Assembly: GCA_914767715.1 (NCBI GenBank)
Contig: OU612072.1
Span: 23,686,001 to 23,750,000 of the forward strand
Source of the DNA: Membranipora membranacea
Lineage: Eukaryota; Bryozoa; Gymnolaemata; Cheilostomatida; Membraniporidae
DNA: 64,000 nucleotides
Direction of reading: 5' to 3'
Below, one piece after another: positions 12,201 through 27,200 of this stretch. The first letter of the stretch is position 1, and each line of letters starts with the position of its first letter. The position numbers were made by a program, and so were the translations under genes. The notes under the pieces are model-generated. The model was not told where the DNA came from. It did no database searches and saw only the letters and a list, made by a program, of their open reading frames with translations.

Positions 12201-15200
12201 CAATTCTCGGTGGAATTGCTCAAGGATTTATTTTAAACAATAATAACAAAATATAAATATGGTTCTATTCGTCAGGCAATAAATCAATCAATAATTTTAC
12301 AATAATATCTTAGCATTTATCATTTAGTCATAAAAATACATAAACATTCAAAATCTTTATAATAAGATCTTACCCTTGGTGCAGATGACCTCGAATTCAG
12401 TGTGATATTCAGTGTGATATCTCTGTGTATTGAAACTATGTTAGACTGGGTTCCTCGCTGTGAGTCGCGGTATATGTATCTCTTATATCTAGGCTATGTT
12501 AGACTAGGTTCCTCGCTGTGAATCGCGGTATATGTATCTCTTTATATCTAAGCTATGTTAGACTAAGTTCCTCGCTGTGAATCGCGGTATTTGTATCTAA
12601 GCTTTGTTAGACTGGGTTCCTCGCTGTGGATCGCGGTATTTGTATCTAAGCTATGTTAGACTGGGTTCCTCGCTGTGAATCGCGGTATTTGTATCTAAGC
12701 TATGTTAGACTGGGTTCCTCGCTGTGAATCGCGGTATATGTATCTCTTTTATCTAAGCTATGTTAGACTAGGTTCCTCGCTGTGAATCGCGGTATTTGTA
12801 TCTCTGTATATCTTGCCAAAAGCTCTGTTGGCTGAATGTGTCTAAAGTTTTTAGACAATTTTCCTCTCTGTAGATGTGCCTCCTTGGGCTGACTGAATCA
12901 GATAATTCTCTGATTAAATCTGTAATGCTGTACGTCGTTAACCCGCTCTCTGGCGCTGACTGAATCAGATAATTCTCTGATTATATGTATATTCGTATAT
13001 GTCGTGAACCCGCCTCCTGGCGCTGACTGAATCAGATAATTCTCTGATTATATATATTTATATATATATTCTTATATGTCGTGAACCCGCCTCCTGGCGC
13101 TGACTGAATCAGATAATTCTCTGATTATCCCACCGAAAAACCGAAGGTTTGGAGGTGGTATTAAGGTAATGCCCATGAAGCAACTCTCATAGGGGACTTC
13201 TGAAAACTTATGTGGCAGCTGAGCCCTATTTTTGCACACAATAAACACCTACAGTTTTGCCCATCCACCTTCAATTATTGTCAACTTAACTAGATTCATA
13301 CCTGATCTTCTCTTTGGAAGCAATATGAAAACCAGCAGTTGATGCTATGACATAGAAAACTTGCAACAGCCAGCACAGGTTTTTGGCTTTTTCTAGCCAT
13401 TTTTATTCAATCCAATAGACATAGTTTGTCTATGTGCAATCCTCAATCACTCCTCAGAGCAACTTAATAAAGCCTAAGTGCCTGGGCAATATGTGTAAAA
13501 TTATCTGCTTTAATAGAAATTTCAATGGTTAAAATTTGCTCAAATATATATTTCTATGGTTCAAAGGCTAATATCTAATAGAGGCAGTCATACCTGAGCA
13601 AATCATTTTAGCCTGAGTGCCTGGGCAAAAATCTGGCTCAATAGAAATAGCAATGATTCGATTCTGCTTTATAGAAATTTCTATGGTTCCGAAGCTAATC
13701 ACTATAAATGGCACAAAACAATTATACTACAGCCAATAGGCCACTTGCAAATTCTTATTTGCTTGAACTTTGCACTTTTGAGCCAAGAACTGTTAAATTT
13801 CAAATTTTTGGGCAATTTGTGGTCAACCAGTAAACAGTCAACAAGCCAGGCAGGAAATTTCAGGGATCCTCTCTACTTTCAAGTAATTATTTAACTCTAT
13901 TCTCTCATTAGAAACTTCATTCTTTTGGTATTATATAGATTAGATTATTTTGTTTTTTCTTATTACAATATCATCGTCATGTAATCTGCGTTAATTACGC
14001 CGCTCCCATGTGAGTTTCGATAACTTCTCACAGATTATACTATCATTCACTTCTCCTGGTAGCTGCCGCCTATGTGCCTACCATTATCATTTGTCATTTA
14101 TTTTACCTCTTCAATTTACCACGAGCAATTTACAACCTCATTATTACGTCTTGATCCGGTGCATGTCTTTACGTCATAATTCGGTTTACAAACAAATCAG
14201 TGAACCCCTAGTTTGCAAACTATTTGTTGCGTCGCTGTGTCGCTGCGTCACTATTCGCTGTGGCTACCTATGTAGTCTCAATCGCAATTACCTAATGAGC
14301 TGGTCAGTATAGTACACTGTGGGTTCGTTTCTCAGCATGTTTGCTGCTCTATTTTTTGGAAAGCAGCAGTGGACATTACTTGTTATCTCAGATCTCATCG
14401 TTAGAAGCTTGCCACAATATTTTGTATTTATTTACCAGGCAGCGCTTTGTCTCAGTACTATAAACATTGTTGTATCAGATCTCAAAGCTAGAAGCTTGCC
14501 GCAAACCTTTTTTTTTATTTATCAGGCAGCACTTATCATGACAGACTTTTAGCTCTGTTATCATGTCTCAGTAAGCATGAGCTATTAAGCTGCATAGTAA
14601 GCTGTGGGATTGAATCTCTCAGGTTTGCTGCACTTTTTTTTTGGAAAGCAGCTATTAACATTTTAATTTTCAGATCTCATAGGGTTTGAAACTCAGTTAT
14701 AAGTGGCGTTTGTCACATTAAAACTGTACACTGCTAATCTCTATTATTGAACATCCGAGTAGAACCATAGGACAAAACAACAATTTAGATTATAAGCAAA
14801 CAATCAGTAGGGAGTACACTTTTCTAATTATAACATCAGAGAGTCTTGAAAAGGACCAGGCAATTCTCTATCATACTCTAATTTGCCAGCACTATATTAC
14901 ATTTTCACTTTGCTTATCATTTACCACAGGCACTGCTATATTTTACTCATTTTTTTTATCGCATCATTATCACTCTATGCCTCATAGCTCCTCAGGTACA
15001 TGCAAACTTCGACTGGCTCATTCATTCTCAACTTAATCACCATCTTATCCAACCATCCCGCTCTTTCCTCGTACAATCTAAGAATGCTGATCCAGTCAAC
15101 CAGCCTGCCATTTTACATGACCCAGATTATCACCCTCAGAAGCTCAATGCTGAACAGAGACGTGTGTATGATCATGTACATGCCCATACTATCAACCCTC

Positions 15201-18200
15201 AGGCTGACCCCTTGGCTATGCTCGTTCTTGGTACTGCGGGTACAGGTAAATCATACCTCATTCACTGCCTACATCAACTTCTCGGCCAATCAGTCACACT
15301 CTTAGCACCGACTGGTGTTGCTGCTGTAAATATTGGTGGTGCTACTCTACATTCTCACCTACTGTTTCCTAATGTACACAGCTTTGCACAGCTAAGAGGT
15401 CCCTCACTGCAAAAACTTCAAGACAAGTTCCATGCTACTCGTTACGTCATAATAGACGAAGTCTCCATGATTGGCTGTAGCATGCTAAATGCCATCAACA
15501 AACGGCTGCAGCAAGCCTTTCCAGAATCATCGGCGATTTCGGCCAGCTTCCACCTGTTGGTGACAGTCGCCTTTTCTATCCCAATGCAGCAAGCCCAAAG
15601 GCTGTCTTAGGAAATTTGGCCTACCAAAACATTCGGAGGGTTTTTTTTTTGACAGAATGTGTTAGGCAGGCCAATGACCATGGGTTCAGGGACTTGTTGC
15701 TCAGGCTCAGAGACGGGATCAGTACCCGCAATGATTATGATCTTCTAGCTACTCGCTTTCAAGGTGTGGCTGATGAAGCCAACTTCCAACAGTCTGTAAG
15801 ACTCTTTCCAAAGCGCCAGTCAGTTGCAGAGTACAATGCCGAGAGACTTCTGCTACTTGGCAGCCCTATTGCTACTTTTGAAAGTGCCCACAACATGAAC
15901 CAAGCCAAAAATGCTCAAAGTGATGATGCTGGTGGCCTTGAACGCTGGCTATCGCTTGCTGAAGGGGCAAGTATTATGCTTCGCTCCAACCTCTGGGTAC
16001 AGAAAGGCCTAGTCAATGGCACTGTGGGCACTGTCACCCACATTATATTCAACCGTGAAGGGCCACCTGCACTACCAGCCGTTGTCATTTGTACCTTCCC
16101 AAGTTATACCGGCCCTTCTTTCCTCCCTCATGTTCCAGGTAGCTTTCCAGTAACTCCAATCACACGCACCTGGACATCAGGCGTTAACACTCTGAGTAGG
16201 ACGGGCTTCCCATTATCATTGAGCTGGGCACTGACAATTCATAAATGCCAGGGTCTCACCTTGCAGCAGGCTTACATTGACATTGGGGACCGCGACACAA
16301 GCGTGGGTCTTTCTTTCGTCGCCCTTTCAAGAGCAAGATCATTACAGCATCTCCTTCTGACACCATTTCCTTTTGACCGGATTTCACACTTGGCTGACTT
16401 GCCAAGTATGGTCCAAAGGAAAAATGAAGAGCGGCGCTTACAACGCCAGTAAAGCGACAATGTACATAGTTTCATAATTTTTTAACTTACTCTCTACTAA
16501 TACGGTTTTAAAGCTGTTTTTAGATTAATCTTCAGATTTTATCACAGGCGATATTTTTACTACGTTTCTATAACTTTTTATACAAAAAAAATCAAACAAC
16601 AAAAAAACAACAAACTCAGCCTGAGACGGTCCCAAGCCCGGTTGCATGAATGAGGAGGGGTTGTTACAATTGTCATCAAACGTCAACGTCATTTCATATC
16701 TTTTGCAATTATACAAATGTCTTACATTACTCTGACAAATTAACTAATTCAACTACATTGATCTGAACAGCTATGCGTCTTTTCGGTGGGGTCTCTGATC
16801 GTATCAGCTCTAGTATATATATTCTTATATGTCGTGAACCCGCCTCCTGGTGCTGACTGATTTTTACAAGTGTCCATCAGACTTTTATAGTGCTGGTTTG
16901 CTGTCCTGTTATTGTGCAACGTTTGCATTTACAGGCGTAAAGGTGTTTACCTTGTTGTTGGTTTTAGCCTCAATTTCGTCATTACTCTCTTTTGATTTGC
17001 GTGTTTTGTCAGTTTTAATTATCTAGCTGTAAAAACATGGTTAGTCTGTCCTTTGCTTGACCTTCCCTCATTTTTGTTTTGGTTATTTTTAGGTAATTTA
17101 TGGTGTCAAGTGCACCTGTTTGTCCATGGTGTAATCTGTTGGTTTTCCTGATTTTGCAATCTTTCCAGGGTTGTTTTGAAGATCTTTAGTGACTTCTATT
17201 GCTCGTTATTTTCAAAATAGCTTATGGTGTCAACTGCACTTGTTTTCTATGGTGCAATATATTGGTTTTCTGATTTCGCAATCTTTCCAGGGTTGATTCA
17301 CGTGCCCAAAGATCTCGTGACTCTGTGGTTATTTTGAAGATGTTTTGTGACTTCTGTTGTTTTCCCGTTGTTTGATTCTCCACGGGTTGTTGCACGTGCC
17401 CAGATTTCTCATGGCCCTGTGATTATGTTTTGTTATATTTCAACACGCCCTCAGTGCACCATTCCCTCTATTTACTACAATATTACTATTTTCCATTACC
17501 ATATAGCCTGTGTCTAGATAAATCTCAATAATGATAACCTATGATGTTTAAGCCTTAACCTAAACTACCCGTCACCATGCACTGAATGCCTAAGTATGTA
17601 TCCGTTGGGTCTCAGTTTAAGCTCTTAGTAATAATTGAATTTAAACTAACTTTACTTTGTTTTGTTTTACAGATTATGTGGGGTTAATGATGATTTCCTG
17701 TCTGCACAGCATGCTGGGTTAAATCTCAATGCATACTCAACTACACTATTGCCCTGATTCGATTTCATATCTATAACTCTAAAGTCCTTGGTTCTCATAT
17801 CATCAATTCGAAGCCAGCAAACAAGCAGCAAAGCTCTCACAACAAGCAGGTCAAGCCTATAATAATCACGCCGGAACAGATCACCATAGCTATTCAAATT
17901 GACAACATGTGGATGACAATGGAACTTATGAGAAAAAAAATATAATCAGAAACCAGTGCTATTTGTGTTATAATGTCTGGTGACCTAGAGTTCACCCTTA
18001 GTCTTAGCTTTTGACTTTTGTAAGCTCATTGTTTTTCTCCGCTTTTTAAAACTAATAATGACCAATAATAGGTGCAAGGGTAATCAGTTTTGACAGGTGT
18101 CATGTTTTTATGGGATTTCTAATCCAGGTTATGATCTGTTACCAATTGTATGGTTTCGGCCCAGGGTCTGGTACAGAAATGTTTGTTGAATATTAACTAG

Positions 18201-21200
18201 TTATTTATTGGTCTGCGTCTTTATATGATATGTGATTGACCTTTAGTTTTTTACTGTCGCACTTATTAATAATAAATCATTTGAGAATAAGGATACTTCG
18301 ATACCATGTTGTGTAAGTGATCGTTGCACATTCGGAAGAAAATGTGGCTGCTCTTATACACTAAGGTGATTATAAAACATGATGTTCTTTATGATGATTA
18401 CATAAGAAAATGTCATCTGACACTATTAAATGAGGTGTACCACACATCTTGTGACCGATGGTCAGGCAATTTCTGTAATTCTTCGCCAAAGTGATGAAAT
18501 ATCTTATCACGAATAACTCATGTTGGTGGGATTTGAAATTGAGATCAAGCAATGAGATAAAGTCTAACTTGGAGCTGTTTGACGTCAATTCTCATTCTTC
18601 GTTAAAACAATCTATCAATAAGCGACAGGCTTAGTTGAGCCTACCATAACTGATAGCTAATTTAGCCGTTCAATAGACTGCTTACCTAACAAGTATTAGC
18701 GATTTTGATTTTTAAATTCCATCATGAAAGCAACTATTGAGTATTTTCACAAAATCTAATGATTCGGAATAAAACTAGAGCGATGTTTCGATCAGCACTT
18801 ACACTTGCTTATACCCACCCACACTTACTTACACACATTACACTTACTTACACACATTACACTTATTTACACACATTACACTTACTTGGTGCAGAGGCTA
18901 GACCTGATATAGCTGCAGTAGTATGATTGTGTGTCGGAGTCTTTCTCGGACTGACCAGTAGTTTCTTAGGAGAGGATAACTTTGGCTGTATATCCAGTCC
19001 ATTTAATATCGGCCACGGAGAAACACCTGTAATAATCAAACAAAATGTGATAAATCAGTGAAACTATATAGGAGGGTGTAACTAGCATGTGATCCTTAGC
19101 TGTCTTGCTGAGATTGGTTGGGTTGACCATTGCTGGACAAAAAATTCTCGCATTGGCCCCTCAAGCTAGCGACAAACTCTATTTTTCATGTGATATATAT
19201 GACCGGCCATTTTTAATATAAAAAGAGAGCAATTTTACTTTACAAGGTTGTAGAAATTAGGAAACAAATTTGTGATAACTAGGACGATTTTTTAATTATG
19301 AATCACCAATGCACAAATTCGATCAAAATATGCATCACACTCCAACCAACTATCCCCTTACTAATAGTTTAAAGGGCAACCAAGGTTTCGCAGCAATGCA
19401 TTAATGGGTAGGAAATAATGTGCTGGGCAGCATCAGCTTTGTGCATTACGCGATGCAAAACTCAAAGTAGTTGCTGACTCTAAGCTGGGTAACACTTCAG
19501 TTTAGGGGAGGTTCCAAGACTTTGCTGTAATAATTATAGAGCACAGGCTAAATAATAACAGGAACAGGAAACTGCTATGTGGTATTCTCTTTTAGTTGAG
19601 TTTGAGTGCCTGATGGAAGAAATGTTTCACAAGAATTCTGGCTGAATAATCATCCGAATTAGATTTTGTCTTTTTCCCCATGCAGAAGGTGCAATCTGCT
19701 ATTAATCAATGGCCATCAATGAGAAGTTGTTTGAAACCTTGGTTGCCCTTTAAGTGCTCAAACTGTGTCGGGATAGCTGATAGTGGCATTTAATTACAAC
19801 CACTTTCCCAACAAAGTGGTTGATAATGAAATATTCCTACCAGCTGTCCTGAGGTAGTTTAAGCGCTTACACTAACTTACAATAAAACCGGAAGGTAGAT
19901 TTAATAAATTGGGCTCAGCTAGTCCTCTTTCATTTCGTCAGCATTTCTTTGTTAAATGAGATACTGACTATCAACATGACGGAAATGTCACACCGAAAAA
20001 CGAGAAATATATCATATGGCTTTTTGTCAACAAAGCTTATTTTTGTAGGCTGATCATAGTATTTATTGCATGTGAGTTGGTTGTGCTAGAAATAAGCGCC
20101 ATCATCCATGCTGTCAGCTCGGGATGGCTAAGCGATCCATCTAGATAGAGCGTATCAAATACTATAATACATACAAATTTTGAATTGAAGAAAATAATTG
20201 TCTCCAAGTTTAAATTTGTGTTATGTAACCAACTTTTGGTTATTGATCAACTGACGTCTCCCATCGAGTTTGCAAAACATGCTTTCTAGGGTTTATTGAC
20301 TGCCTAAGACAACATCCTGGATCTATCTGTTATCTATCCTAACATCATACCTTTAGACCGTAGTTTGGTAGCGCTTAGTTGCATACTGTTGACTTTGAGC
20401 GGTGTCTGTCGACTTCGTATTCTAGTTAAGTCTTTGTGTGTAGTAGACATTAGGGGTTTGACTGTACCTTCTATAGTGTCTTCACTGTAGCACTCACCAA
20501 GTCTCCATATACGTAATGTGTCATCATCGCTTACTGTGGCTATCTACAGACACAATCACAGCCATAGAGTTATTATATACTCTACTATATACTACTATAC
20601 TATATATTACTACTTTACACTACTATACTATATACTATATATTACTACTTTACACTACTATACGACTATACTGTACTACTATTACTACTATATACTATAC
20701 GCTCTATATACTATAATATATAATAACTCTCCGCATGTGTTGGGGGTATGGAAGGCAGTTCTAGAATAATTGACATGTCTAAACTACAGGCTAGATGAAA
20801 GTCTTTTTGGGATTGAAGTTGAATGGAAAACATGATAGCCTGGGGTAAATTTAGGTTATGAACACCTTAGAAGAGTGAAGACATGCACATGGTTAGAATA
20901 GCTAAATTTAAGCTTAGTTAACATTTCACCCTTTTTACTTTATAAGACTCTCACCGCAGCTGTCCAGGGATAAGTCCTAGCTTAAATCGAGTCCTAAAGT
21001 CACCCCGTAAATTGCTTTAAACCAAATTCTAGCTAAAACTTACACCTCTAGGGTAGGTCGGTGTTGTCTATGGAGCCCGTGACCAGAAGCAGGGCCTGAA
21101 GGAATGAAAAACCCCATTTAGAACATTAATTTTGAATGATATGATGTTCAAAGGAACCATCTCCACCTTCAAACCTACGACAGTACCTAACATTACATTT

Positions 21201-24200
21201 TGGGCCTTAAGATGAATAGGAGTCTTGAGTCTGCTGACTGCTAACCGAAATTATACAGTTTGTACTTTCTCTGGCTAGGCAATTCTGTAACCTTCGTCAT
21301 TGTTGTGCACAAGTCACGTCTTTTTATGAAATTTGGCATTTTAGTCATCATGTAAGTATTGCACTAAGGAAAATTACCGTGATTGATCTTGACGTCGAAA
21401 CTCCTGCTTTTGAACTCAGTTTTGTTCCAAAGTGAGGCATTTCATCGAATAAGCAGCTCTTATTCGTGATGATTGTGACCGTTAGATGGATATACTAAAC
21501 AGATCAACCAATTTTGATGTAATGTTTAAAAACCTGCCATTGATATTGGGGCGGGATAACATATTTTTAATTGGGTGATTTCACTGCTGCCAAGAAAACT
21601 CTTGTGATCATATAGATACGAGCGAGGACTTTTCTTCTGGGTTCCACCTTCCCTTCTCCAAATTGTTAGCTAATCTAGCTCAGTAATCTATATAGAAGGT
21701 CTAGTACCTAATAAGCCCACTCGCGGAGTACTAACCTTGCCGATCTCATACTTATTCCAGGCGACAGCAGTGACCTCATCGTTATGACCGTGTAGTGTAT
21801 ATGACCTTTGACCCGATGTCCTATATATCCTTGCCTGATTGTCAGATGATCCGGTCAGTATATATTTATTATCTGGACTGAGAGCTGACTTCACAAAGAA
21901 AGTCTTATTTCTATGTCCGCTGTATGACCTCACCACTACAAGAGAACACAGTATCTAACATATCAATAATTGGTATATTAACATATATAAAATAAAATAT
22001 ATAACATATATAAAATGATATATAATATAAAATATATACATCTAATTATATGTATATATATTATATTATCATTTAATATATGTTATCATCTTTTCAACAG
22101 GATTTGCATATTTCTTATTTTGCTTCGTATATTTTTGAAAGCCCAATAAATGAATGGAGCAATAAAATATTGTAAGATCTTGACTTACAGATCATCTTAA
22201 TCTACCCATTCACAATTTCACTGTCAGTACGTTTCTGGGAATAATGACATGATATCCATGATGAATGTAGAGCTATGTATTTTCATGATAGTTTTTACTA
22301 TTCAATTAGCCCTTATCAGGGACCAGTAATTTATAGGGACACAAGACGAGGAAAACTACCTAAATCCAAGTAATCATGAGTAAATGTTGGATTACATTAG
22401 GAGTTATTTTCTCTCTGAACTTATAGTTCAATGAGAGAATAACTCCCAATTATCCCTATGCACTATACACGTTTATATTTATGGCTCATATGGTGGTAGC
22501 AATGCAATATTTCAGCAGATACAAAATAGAATGGATATTGAAACTTTTGAGAAAGAGCCAGAGAGTCAAAGTTTGAACTCCCTGCAAGCATATGAATTCT
22601 GCCTTTCACAAAACAGCAATTGTGTCGATATTGATCTATCTGTGATATTTTTGATGTGTACCCCAAATAGCAATTAGGTCAATTGAGGAATATCTGAAAA
22701 TAGCCAACTTTTTCAAGAATTAGACCTCTCGTTCCAATTATCTCAGAAATGACACACTCCAACTATTGGTGAGTAAACTGCAACGAAATAGAAGGTGGCT
22801 CAGTAGCTTCAGTGAGAAGGTGTGAAGAGCTCTGGGTTTAAATCCGGCAGCAGACCGTGTAATTATGGGCCTACAGGTGTAGCACCAGGAAAACTGAGAG
22901 CAAGCTGCGGACATCGCAGCTTCATAGACAACAAGCATTTTGCTGCCCAGTCTTTGGGTCTGAACGAGCGATGAAATTTCTCCATTTTTACTAACGCACA
23001 CACTGATCATGTGATATGCTATTGCATGTGTATCTCTGATCAATAGAGAGTGATTTAATTCACTTTGCATGAGTACCATCACAAGGAATTTGGTGTGACG
23101 ACCTGCAGTAAGTTTTACTGATTAGGGGCGGGTACTCGTTAGGGGCGGGTACTCGTTAGGTACTCTTACTTAATAGACTCAACCAATCAGATATAGACAT
23201 GTTTATAGCGTACTCTCGATGTCAGTGTGCGTGTGCGTGTCACGTCCTGTTTTTACCGGCACAGCTCTTACCTTCATCCTGGTAGTTGATAGCACTGAAC
23301 TGATATATGACATCATCTATACAGTTGGCGAATATAAAACTCCGTGTGTGGTCCATAGCTAGTCCTGAATATCCAACTGTATAAGTATAGTAAAGGGTGT
23401 TAGGTACATCATGACACTGAGTAACAGGTTGATATATTAGGCATCTGGTATTGGGAGAAGAGGCAGAGTCTAAGTAAATGATTTTAATGTAGTTGAGTAT
23501 GCTGACGACACTACTTTTTATAGGGCTTTTGATAAGGCAGGAGGCTCTGTAGCACCTGCAGTTTTAGCAACCCACCAATGGGCATCTGAGAATGAGATGA
23601 TTTTAAATACTGATAAGACCATTTTTATGAATGTCTCAATCAATTATAGATACCACTATGATGAGGCTATCGTTTTAGACGAGAACGTGAGCAATTTCTG
23701 TCAAGTTTTTAGGCGTTACCATTGACGATCATATGACTTTTAGTTCACATGTAGATAAGATTTTATCTAGTTGTAATTCCAGGCTCTATCTATTACGGCA
23801 ACTAAAGATTTTAGGTGTAAAAAGTTTTATACTGCTAATATCAGATCAATTATCACTTACGCCTCACCATCTTGGTTTTTCCTTTTTATCTGAAGGCGAT
23901 AAGAACAAGCTCGAAAAGATTCAGAGAACTGCTTCTCGTTTTATTTTGCCGGATCTTAGCTATGATGATAGATTAGCTATTTTAGAGCTACCTTCTGTAT
24001 GTGATTTTATACTTACTCTTGGCGAACGACACTTTAACAAAATAGCCTCTGACCCACAGCATCCACTTTTTATTTTAGTAGAGTACACTTTAATACATGC
24101 AGTAGAATATCCTCTCGTCGAAACACTATTTTTAGGCTTGTTGTATGCCGAACACAAAAACGTGCCAAATTTTTTTTCCCCATTTTTTATGTCTTATCTG

Positions 24201-27200
24201 AACAAGTGATAATTTTGCCTAGTAGACTTTTTTTATTCTTTACACTGTTAACATTCCTTTTTATCATACAATGATACTGAATGTAAAATAAACTGAAACT
24301 GAAACTAAGGTCTTCACTAGCTTTGTTTTTACTACCAGACAATGAAATGAAAAGTTACTCAAAAAGTTCTTGCTTAGAGTTGTGAGTTGTAGAAGAATTT
24401 GAGAGCCAAGTGATCTTCGTATTAATTTGGGATGTTGCTCATAGTTCTATCTCAGCTCCATGTCTTTGATAATCACAAGAACAGCACGACAAATTTTACC
24501 AATAGTACCTGCTAACTTGGGAATGGTCACTATTTGGCAATTTATTAACCATTAGTTAAGTTAAGTTAGTCATGAAACACCTGATAACATAATTATGCTG
24601 CAGTATGTAGAAACAGAGGATTACGAGGTAACATTATTCATCGGTGACACAAAAAAAACGCCAAAGCAGATTGATTGGACGTTTTTGCAGGCCAGGTAGC
24701 TATGTCATTTAGCAAACATAACGAGACCTCAGCTGACACTGTAGACTAAGGCTGACACTCACCTTGTTTGAGACTTTTGCCATGATAAGTAAACTTATGT
24801 TTGGGGAGAGGCTCTCCTTTGAATGAACTGTAGCTCCGCCGTAAGTCCCAAACTTTTATACAGCTGTAATATAAATATTACTGATTGATTACATCTAGCA
24901 GAGGAGGGCGTGCAAAGAAATTATCAGCAAAACAAAATGATGGCCATCCTACTGTTACATTGATAACTTAAAAATTAACACAAGATTATCCTGCCGACAT
25001 GCTTGGGGAGAGGAGAGGGGGGGGGGGGGAGAAGCTGCAACTGTAATAATAGTTCTACCTCAATCATACTAGTAACAGATGTCGATTAATAAAAAGTCAG
25101 GGGAACAAATTGTACTAAGTGAACACATTATCATATCATCAAAGAACTTTAGGTGCTAAAATATTTATTGTTTGATTATCACAGATATAAATACTCGGGA
25201 AAGATCGAATTTCAGAGTTTACAACAAAATTTACCAAACAGCCTCTCTCATTATCCTTTCAGAATTTGCTTCAGCAATGATCCTTAAACTGCTAATTAAT
25301 GCTGTTTCTAACTTTACTGCTTTGGAAAAGACTTTGCTCAACGTGTCTGAACATCTACGGCTTAGTCTACAGATACTTCAAGCAACCAGTGGAAAGCGAC
25401 AACAAACCACATTCCCCGCCATCCCCTGCACACACACCGTACACATCACATAGTCCTACCTGTGCCATAAGCGTTAACAAATATAAACACACATGCCATA
25501 CCTGTCATTAGAAGCACACGATATTAGAGTGGTCTCATCTTGAAAGGAGAGCCCTGTAACTGATTGACTTGTAGATTTCCTTGTCTGCCTGGATCCGGAG
25601 GCATGAGCCTGTCGGATCTCGTTAGATGTAGGTATACTATTAGATCTACGAGACACACGCTGGTCCCATATACATATACATCCGTCTCTACCACCGGTCG
25701 CAAATACATCTGAGAAACATAAGAATAGGTCTGAGGTTTACAAAAGTGAATCACAGAGGTATTTTTTTATCACTTCATACTGTTAGGGATTCAGTGAAAA
25801 CTATTAGAGACAATGATACCATGTCAACCAGTGAGCAGATACAATCCGATATGGAACTGCAATCAACACTGTGTGTTTGTTTGCATCTGTACATCTCAAA
25901 ACAGTGTTAACAGATTTCTTTCTGAGAAAATTAATTGCTCAATGTCGAGAAAGACACAACATAACACTCCAAAATCTGGCCTCTTACCAATAAATAAAAC
26001 GCCAAGCGACTGTTGAGTATGAATGGAATAGCTATTATTCAATTGGAGTATCTTATGTGTGCAGTAAACTCTAATTATAATGTAGCTAACAATCACTATA
26101 TTTTTGTAGCCAATCCAGGGAGTAGCATAGTACAGGCCTAAGCAGCCCTTATCACTTACATGAGTCTGTTTTGCGCGTTGCAATAGTTTTCAGACTAGAA
26201 GCATGACCTTTGAAGGTATCAATGGTTTGTTGTGTGGTGACATCTATAAGACATGCGATCTGGTGTCCTGATGCAGTAACAATCCTGGGAAGCTGCGGAA
26301 CCCATTCCAAATCGAATATAGCATTCTTATGAACGCTCCATTCTGAAAATACAACCAGTGCAATTATGCATGCTTATAGGCAATGTGCTGGACTTGCTCT
26401 AATTTCTCGGCATTCAGAATTCCACCTGTTCCAATATTTGAATAGCATGATGGACATTCTCTTCAAGATTGCCAATGAATAATAAGACTTGAAAACATTT
26501 TGTTCCAATTCTATCAGTCCTTAGCCTGGTAACAACCAGCAATATCACTACATGTTCTGCGCCAATTTCCATATATGACATGGCAGTAGTTTCTGGCTGC
26601 CAGAAAGTGTCATTCTCACTGAAATTTCACGCCTCCATCAGACTAATAAACCAAATATTTGATCTTAGTTGCGAGAGAAATAGATAGCATCACATAGTAA
26701 AAAATTATCCACTAAGGATGCGCACAAATCATTTGGCATATTCGATATAAACCACTTTGGATAATTTCTCTTTTTTCCTTGGTATCAAAGTAATCGGCAT
26801 AACAATACTCTTTTAGACTTTAGTCCTATCACCAGGGTCTCGTAACCAGTGACTTATGACCTGTCTTACTTACTAGTGTCCAGTGACTTAGGACCTGTCT
26901 TACTTACTAGTGTCCAGTCACTTAGGGCCTGTCATACTTACTAGTGTCCAGTGACTTAGGACCTGTCTTACTTACTAGTGTCCAGTAACTTAGGACCTGT
27001 CTTACTTACTAGTGTCCAGTGACTTAGGACCTGTCTTACTTACTAGTGTCCAGTGACTTAGGACCTGTCTTACTTACTAGTGTCCAGTGACTTATGGCCT
27101 GTCATACTTAATAGTGTCCAGTGACTTAGGACCTGTCTTACTTACTAGTGTCCAGTAACTTAGGACCTGTCTTACTTACTAGTGTCCAGTAACTTATGAC

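Noticed and set aside
14010-14552. Protein-coding frames in the 5' half of the Helitron-type element
   Set aside because: They come from an internal direct repeat, show no Rep or other motif, and lack conservation clues.
25172-26183. Plus-strand frames over DTL exon 5
   Set aside because: Shadow of the real minus-strand exon and its intron; no recognisable domain.
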